Assembly: GCA_910589415.1 (NCBI GenBank)
Contig: OU342630.1
Coordinates: 27,375,867-27,439,866, forward strand
Length of the DNA: 64,000 nt
Reading direction: 5' to 3'
DNA from: Malachius bipustulatus
Taxonomy: Eukaryota > Arthropoda > Insecta > Coleoptera > Melyridae
Shown here: in pieces, positions 61,740 to 64,000 of the stretch
Layout of the letters: each line of letters starts with the position of its first letter
Numbering within the stretch: the first letter of the stretch is position 1
Made by a program: the position numbers and the translations under genes
The notes under the pieces: model-generated
Seen by the model: the letters and a program-made list of their open reading frames with translations, nothing else
Databases searched by the model: none
Told to the model about the DNA's origin: nothing

Positions 61740-62300
61740 TTCAAATCAATGCTCTCAAACAGAGGCGCACGTGTTTCCTAAAGGGCATGAGCTAAATGGA
61801 TTAGCTGTCACTATGTCCGGTAACACATCCATCCTTGGACTGACTGTTAGTGGAGGCTTATCTTGGGGGTCTCATGTTACTGATCTTGCCAAAGCAGCTG
61901 CTAAAAAAGTGGGATTTCTCAATTGATAAAAAAAATAAATTTACATCTAGACAGCTGCTGACAATCTCTGAGGCAGAAATCTGACCAACAGTCGAATACT
62001 GTTCTCAAGTGTGCTCCTCAAGCTCCTCGATTCTATCCAGAGATGCGTCAATCGCTGGATGCCCACCAATATACAATTGGCCTTCAAAGTGTCGAACCAC
62101 ATTATACCAATGATTGTTTCTTCCTAGAACTGCAGTGTTTTGGAATTCACTACCTGGATATGTCTACCCCCTGGTCTACTTCCTCCATCAGTTCAAATCG
62201 AGGGTACACAATCATTTACTAGCAACAACCCAACTCCACAGCATCCTAGCCACAGGAGGGCACACAGGCTCGCTTTCATATGGAGGTTCGAAAATAATAA
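61740..62300 (+). pseudogene. Decayed LINE 3' end
   Basis: On the + strand pieces read LGLTVSGGLSWGSHVTDLAK, AAAKKVGFLN, then VEYCSQV and FWNSLPGYVYPLVYFLHQFK, SRVHNHLL, with stops and frame changes between. This is the C-terminal part of a LINE reverse transcriptase ORF (CR1/jockey-like wording). Confidence 0.7.
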
Positions 62301-62592
62301 AAAATAATTTTAATTCACCTTTACATTATTTTTTCTTATTGTAGGCATTCATTTATGTCATAACAACACCGCAGGTAGGTAGGTCTAATGAGTATAAAGC
62401 GTATAATACTCATTAGACCTACCTACCTACGGTGTTGTTATGATCGTTTGAGTATACTTTGACTTTTTAATATTCATTTATGTAGATTTTCACACAGGCT
62501 GGCTTTCATGGAGGTTTGAATATAATAAAAAATAATTTTAATTCACCTTTACATGTTTTTTTCTTATTGTAGGCATTCATGTATGTAGATTT
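62258..62592 (+). repeat. Tandem duplicated LINE 3' tail with an inserted hairpin
   Basis: About 100 bp (AATAATAAAAAATAATTTTA, ATTCACCTTTACAT, TCTTATTGTAGGCATTCAT) occur at about 62292-62357 and again at 62522-62584. A hairpin insertion (62358-62471) lies in the first copy. Confidence 0.75.
62358..62471. mobile_element. 114-bp hairpin insertion with 11-bp target duplication
   Basis: TCATAACAACACCG, one mismatch, AGGTAGGTAGGTCTAATGAG is inverted by 62443. ATTCATTTATG lies at 62347-62357 and again at 62472-62482, and the second tandem unit shows the uninterrupted sequence. Confidence 0.65.
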
Positions 62593-62888
62593 AATTATGT
62601 TGTAAAAGTCATTATTATGTTAATTGTGCACCTATCCATTGAGGTATGTTACAGCTCCTTGTGTTAGTAATTGTGTGAGCAAATGACATCGTAATTTAGG
62701 TAGGTTCTGGAAAAAACTTCATGTCTTAAACTTAATCCTACAATAAAATCACTAAAATCTATTTTAAAAATCTTAGTTTTCTTATTTTCTGATTTTGAGT
62801 GGCCTCACCCAAAAAGGAAACCTATCTAAATGTTCTTTTAAAAAGTTTACTTTTTCTGTAATTCATTTAATGTCAAAGCACCTACACT

Positions 62889-63874
62889 ATGGTTTGTCCG
62901 GTGGGATGCCACACTGATCCTGACTATAAATGATTTGATTTTATCCAATTTAATTCAAATATTACTACTAATTCTAAAAATTATAATTGTACGAATCAAA
63001 TCAATTAATGTACTATAATAATTATATTATAATAAATATTATAATTATTATACAGGGTGTTGATTTTCAAAGCGGGCCATAGGGGATTAGCATTGCGAAA
63101 GTGGTTTTTGAGGATTCCTGCTCGCCGTTTAAACTGAAAGAAATGGTTTTGGTATCAAAATGAAGCTAAAATTATTGCGCATAACGCTTGACATCAGAAA
63201 TTAATTTAATTTCACGTTGTTTTCTAAAATTCTTCAGTAGAAGTTCAAGTAATTGTTAATGTTTAATAAAATAGCATGCCTTGCCTAAACAATAATGATG
63301 TTTCTACGTTTTGACAATCCAATAATAAAACATTGGCCTATTAAAAAAATTCACAACAAATAAATCGCGAACCCTCCTGTAACTGGCTACACTGTAGTAG
63401 GTTTTCACCATAAAGACTTTTTCTTGGTTTGTATAACCCATTTTTAAATAGAACCAGACTTTATTATTACCTACTGACTTATAAAGTTTTATTATTGGAT
63501 TGTTAAAACGTAGAAACGTCATTATTGTTTAGGCAATGCATGCTATTTTGTGATTAAACATTAACAATTACTTGAATTTTTACTGACAAATTTTAGGAAA
63601 CAACGTGAAATTAAATTAATTTCTGATGTCAAGCGTTATGCGCAATAATTTTAGCTTCATTTTGATACCAAAACCATTTCTGTCAGTTTAAACGGCGAGC
63701 AGGAATCCTCAAAAACCACTTTCACAATGCTAATCCCCTATGGCCCGCTTAGAAAATCAACACCCTGTATAAATCAATTATTACAATTGTACAAAATAAA
63801 TCTCATAAAATGAAATCGTTTATAGTCAGGATCAGTGTGGCATCTCACCGGACAACACTCGCTGGACAAACCAT
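62889..63874. mobile_element. Element with ATGGTTTGTCC ends, split by a palindrome
   Basis: ATGGTTTGTCC, GGTGGGATGCCACACTGATC and CTGACTATAAATGATTTGAT at the left are inverted at the right (to 63874). The right arm has a 12-base extra stretch. Holds palindrome 5. Confidence 0.72.
63053..63767. mobile_element. CAGGGTG palindrome 5 (715 bp)
   Basis: CAGGGTGTTGATTTTCAAAG is inverted at the right end; arms of about 330-350 bp, centre near 63410, TA on both sides. Confidence 0.9.
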
Positions 63875-64000
63875 AATTGATGTCTAGTTACTTATTCCAT
63901 TTTCTTGGTTATGTTAATCATTTTATTTTTTTTATTTCGAGTCTTTTTCTGATGTATGTTAAACCCTCAGGTGCAAAAACACTTAATAAATGCCTAGGTA

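Overview
This looks like an AT-rich arthropod nuclear genome, most probably an insect and perhaps a beetle (the order is inferred only from the kinds of transposon present). It has spliced genes with GT-AG introns, non-LTR retrotransposons with AAATA or ATT tails, and many DNA transposons. Nothing bacterial, plasmid or viral was seen.

Only two host genes are visible. They converge. The first, on the + strand, is cytosolic valyl-tRNA synthetase. Its exons lie at 1-123, 5943-6144, 6330-6483 and then 32633-35799, so one intron is about 26 kb. The second, on the - strand, is a DENND1/connecdenn-type Rab35 exchange factor. Its eight DENN-region and linker exons lie at 61217-59551, two C-terminal exons at 54242-53518, and the last exon at 40297-39953. 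The 5' exons of both genes lie outside the window. The gene ends are about 4 kb apart (35800-39952), with AATAAA signals on each side.

Almost everything else is transposon sequence, much of it nested. The first ValRS intron holds a pogo-like relic (524-1305), a 5'-truncated LINE (1319-3262) and a tRNA-derived SINE with a 12-bp target duplication (5096-5426). The 26-kb intron holds: a broken RNase H-bearing LINE with a second LINE in it (9421-12060); a MADF-type DNA transposon (12345-22332) holding a near full-length two-ORF LINE, which in turn holds another LINE and a 1.4-kb palindrome; a piggyBac-like MITE (22461-23132); a 2,964-bp foldback element built from 163-bp tandem repeats (23929-26892); and a nest of a CAGGGTG element, a LINE, a Harbinger element and three palindromes (27085-32418).

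The large DENND1 introns hold an apparently complete 7.16-kb PIF/Harbinger element with a transposase and a five-exon SANT-like gene (41622-48781), a mariner-like/hAT/palindrome nest (49373-52858), and a Tc1/mariner-like element carrying later insertions (54765-59113). Several insertions can be ordered in time from target-site duplications and uninterrupted sister copies. The observations most worth checking are the foldback element, a T-TTA-AAC slippery site joining the two LINE ORFs, the intact Harbinger pair, and a set of long palindromes that share CAGGGTG ends and TA target duplications.
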